Of a DNA stretch of 64,000 bases, positions 62,984 to 64,000 are shown in pieces. This stretch comes from Candidatus Pantoea deserta (GTDB lineage Bacteria; Pseudomonadota; Gammaproteobacteria; Enterobacterales; Enterobacteriaceae): contig NZ_RMVG01000006.1 of the NCBI RefSeq assembly GCF_003813865.1, positions 62,001 through 126,000 of the forward strand, in the 5' to 3' direction. The position numbers and the translations under genes were made by a program. Position 1 is the first letter of the stretch; the number at the start of each line of letters is the position of its first letter. A model generated the notes under the pieces. That model saw nothing but the letters and a program-made list of their open reading frames with translations, searched no databases and was not told the origin of the DNA.

Positions 62984-63301
62984 TCAAGCGGTAATGACAG
63001 GTGCATTCGGGTCTAGTGTATTTTCAACAAGGGTGTTGAACCATGCTACGGTTACATCCCAGCCATTAATGGCGCCGTAAAGTACACCATTGATTAGCCC
63101 TACTACGGAACCAATGATCAGGCCTACACCACCAGAAATGATGCCGGCACCAATAATGCCGCCTGTACTACCGCCACTCATTGCCCATTTCATAGCATAA
63201 GACGTTGTGCCGGTAATACCGCCGATAATAACGGCGCCGACAAATTCAAAAAAATCACCCCCAGAAACAGCCTGCATTTCACAAATAGTTAATTCTCTCA
63301 C
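62984..63301 (-). CDS. Candidate class II microcin precursor with double-glycine leader (peptide 1)
   Basis: A 105-residue peptide starting at a GTG (63301) with a strong GGAGGA 9 bases upstream. The leader MRELTICEMQAVSGG matches the colicin V leader MRTLTLNELDSVSGG in length and key positions. The predicted 90-residue product (DFFEFVGAVIIGGITGTTSYAMKW...) is very rich in glycine and isoleucine with GxxxG-like stretches (GGIIGAGIISGGVGLIIGSVVG), a pattern of membrane-inserting class IIa microcins such as V. The tail WFNTLVENTLDPNAPVITA is polar. No close match is known to me. First in the minus-strand block that also encodes the exporter. Confidence 0.83.
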   Translation of the reverse strand: MRELTICEMQAVSGGDFFEFVGAVIIGGITGTTSYAMKWAMSGGSTGGIIGAGIISGGVGLIIGSVVGLINGVLYGAINGWDVTVAWFNTLVENTLDPNAPVITA

Positions 63302-63399
63302 TTCGCTAATTCCTCCAGTTTAAATAATATGGCTTTGCTTCCTGCAAGTAGTTCTATTTGATTGGTTTGATGAGGTAACTTAAATAGTAATAAGTCCAT
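63298..63399 (-). CDS. Short upstream ORF overlapping the microcin start
   Basis: A 33-codon frame from an ATG at 63399 (MDLLLFKLPHQTNQIELLAG...KLEELAK). Its TGA overlaps the GTG start of peptide 1 as GTGA, and the GGAGGA ribosome site for peptide 1 lies inside it. There is no good ribosome site before its own ATG. It could be a leader that couples translation, a small protein (even an immunity or accessory factor), or chance. Confidence 0.35.
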   Translation of the reverse strand: MDLLLFKLPHQTNQIELLAGSKAILFKLEELAK

Positions 63400-64000
63400 A
63401 ATGTGAATTTTATCTTAACGGAATAAAAATCGGTTCTCCTTTGAAACAATAAGATAACAACGGTTTTAATTTTTTAATTAATTTAAATTTTTTTTTGTTT
63501 CAAGTAGGTACGACAGTGGGTGAATTTATCCCTTTTGCTATTACGTGAAGAGGTATTAAATGACGCTCGTTCATAAAAGCGACAGGTTTAGGCCTGGCGA
63601 GTGCTGATTAAGAGGTGTAGAGCAGTAGTCTGCATAAGGAAGGACGCGCTTAATTTAGTTTAACTCTTTTAATTAAAAGGATGGAGAGTTAACGTCAGGC
63701 TATCTGGTTTTATGTTCTGTTTAAAAGATAAAAAATAGATTAAAAATCTAAATAATGTGCATTTCATAATTTAAATGTTTATTTTGGCACGGCTGTGATT
63801 AACTTGCGTTCAACGAAGAAAATCATTTAAGATGAAGGTGAAAGTTAACTTTATTTCCAATGCCGGAATGCTTGTTAATTTACTGGAATTTTTTTTGATC
63901 CAATGTTTACTTTTAATTTTGGGTTGAAGCCATTTATAACATGTGATTTCTTTTGGTATTGATAAATTGAATTTTTCAGAAAAAAGGTATCTGGAAAGCA
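63400..64000. promoter_or_regulatory. AT-rich region upstream of the microcin/fimbria block
   Basis: About 600 bp of AT-rich DNA with no supported gene. It is the likely promoter region of the minus-strand block and, from its composition, a probable H-NS target. A run of T at about 63478-63499 and a small inverted repeat AGATTAAAAATCT at 63738 are visible; no clear operator was found. Confidence 0.4.

Overview
The window looks like part of a large plasmid from an Enterobacterales bacterium, most likely Pantoea or a close Erwiniaceae relative. The protein sequences are enterobacterial: RluF, MalT and MalE closely resemble the E. coli proteins. The centre carries a complete plasmid maintenance module: an RepFIB-type RepA flanked by iterons, a P1-type ParA/ParB pair, and a Cre-like recombinase with a lox-like site. 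Large Pantoea plasmids are known to carry maltose genes beside such replicons, but the genus assignment is inference from remembered sequence similarity.

Layout. (a) 0-6 kb, minus strand: a probable oxidative-stress operon (peroxiredoxin, DsbD-like protein, ECF sigma factor, NrsF-type anti-sigma), a broken rpn gene, a NemR-like regulator with a DJ-1/PfpI protein and matching operators, and rluF. (b) 6.3-18.2 kb: an NCS1 permease and two tandem chaperone-usher fimbrial operons. These arose by an old duplication that left a malT fragment and a permease fragment between them. (c) 18.2-34.7 kb: the whole maltose regulon (malT, malPQ, malM-lamB-malK, malEFG) interrupted by an intact rpn gene. (d) 34.8-43.1 kb: an aldo/keto reductase, an OxlT-like MFS transporter, a lox-like site and Cre-like recombinase, an AT-rich patch with an orphan membrane protein, and a cupin/SDR/HxlR cassette. 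(e) 43.2-49.5 kb: replication origin, repA, parBA, and an array of centromere-like repeats upstream of parA. (f) 49.8-63.4 kb: a ToxR/CadC-like regulator with a FidL-like partner, then a long minus-strand block.

The block in (f) is the most interesting part. Read in its direction of transcription it holds a short upstream ORF, two small peptides with MRE-L...VSGG double-glycine leaders (candidate class II microcins), a complete fimbrial operon (subunit, chaperone, usher, two-domain adhesin), an RcsB-like regulator, a TolC/HlyD/C39-peptidase ABC exporter, and a DUF1795 (EagR-like) protein. The exporter family is the one that trims and secretes double-glycine peptides, so precursors and exporter probably work together although a fimbrial operon separates them. 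The fimbrial chaperone begins in a run of 11 A that puts its best start codon out of frame, which suggests phase variation or transcriptional slippage.

No tRNA, rRNA, CRISPR array or intact insertion sequence was recognised. Similarity statements come from reading the translations against remembered family members; no database search was run.
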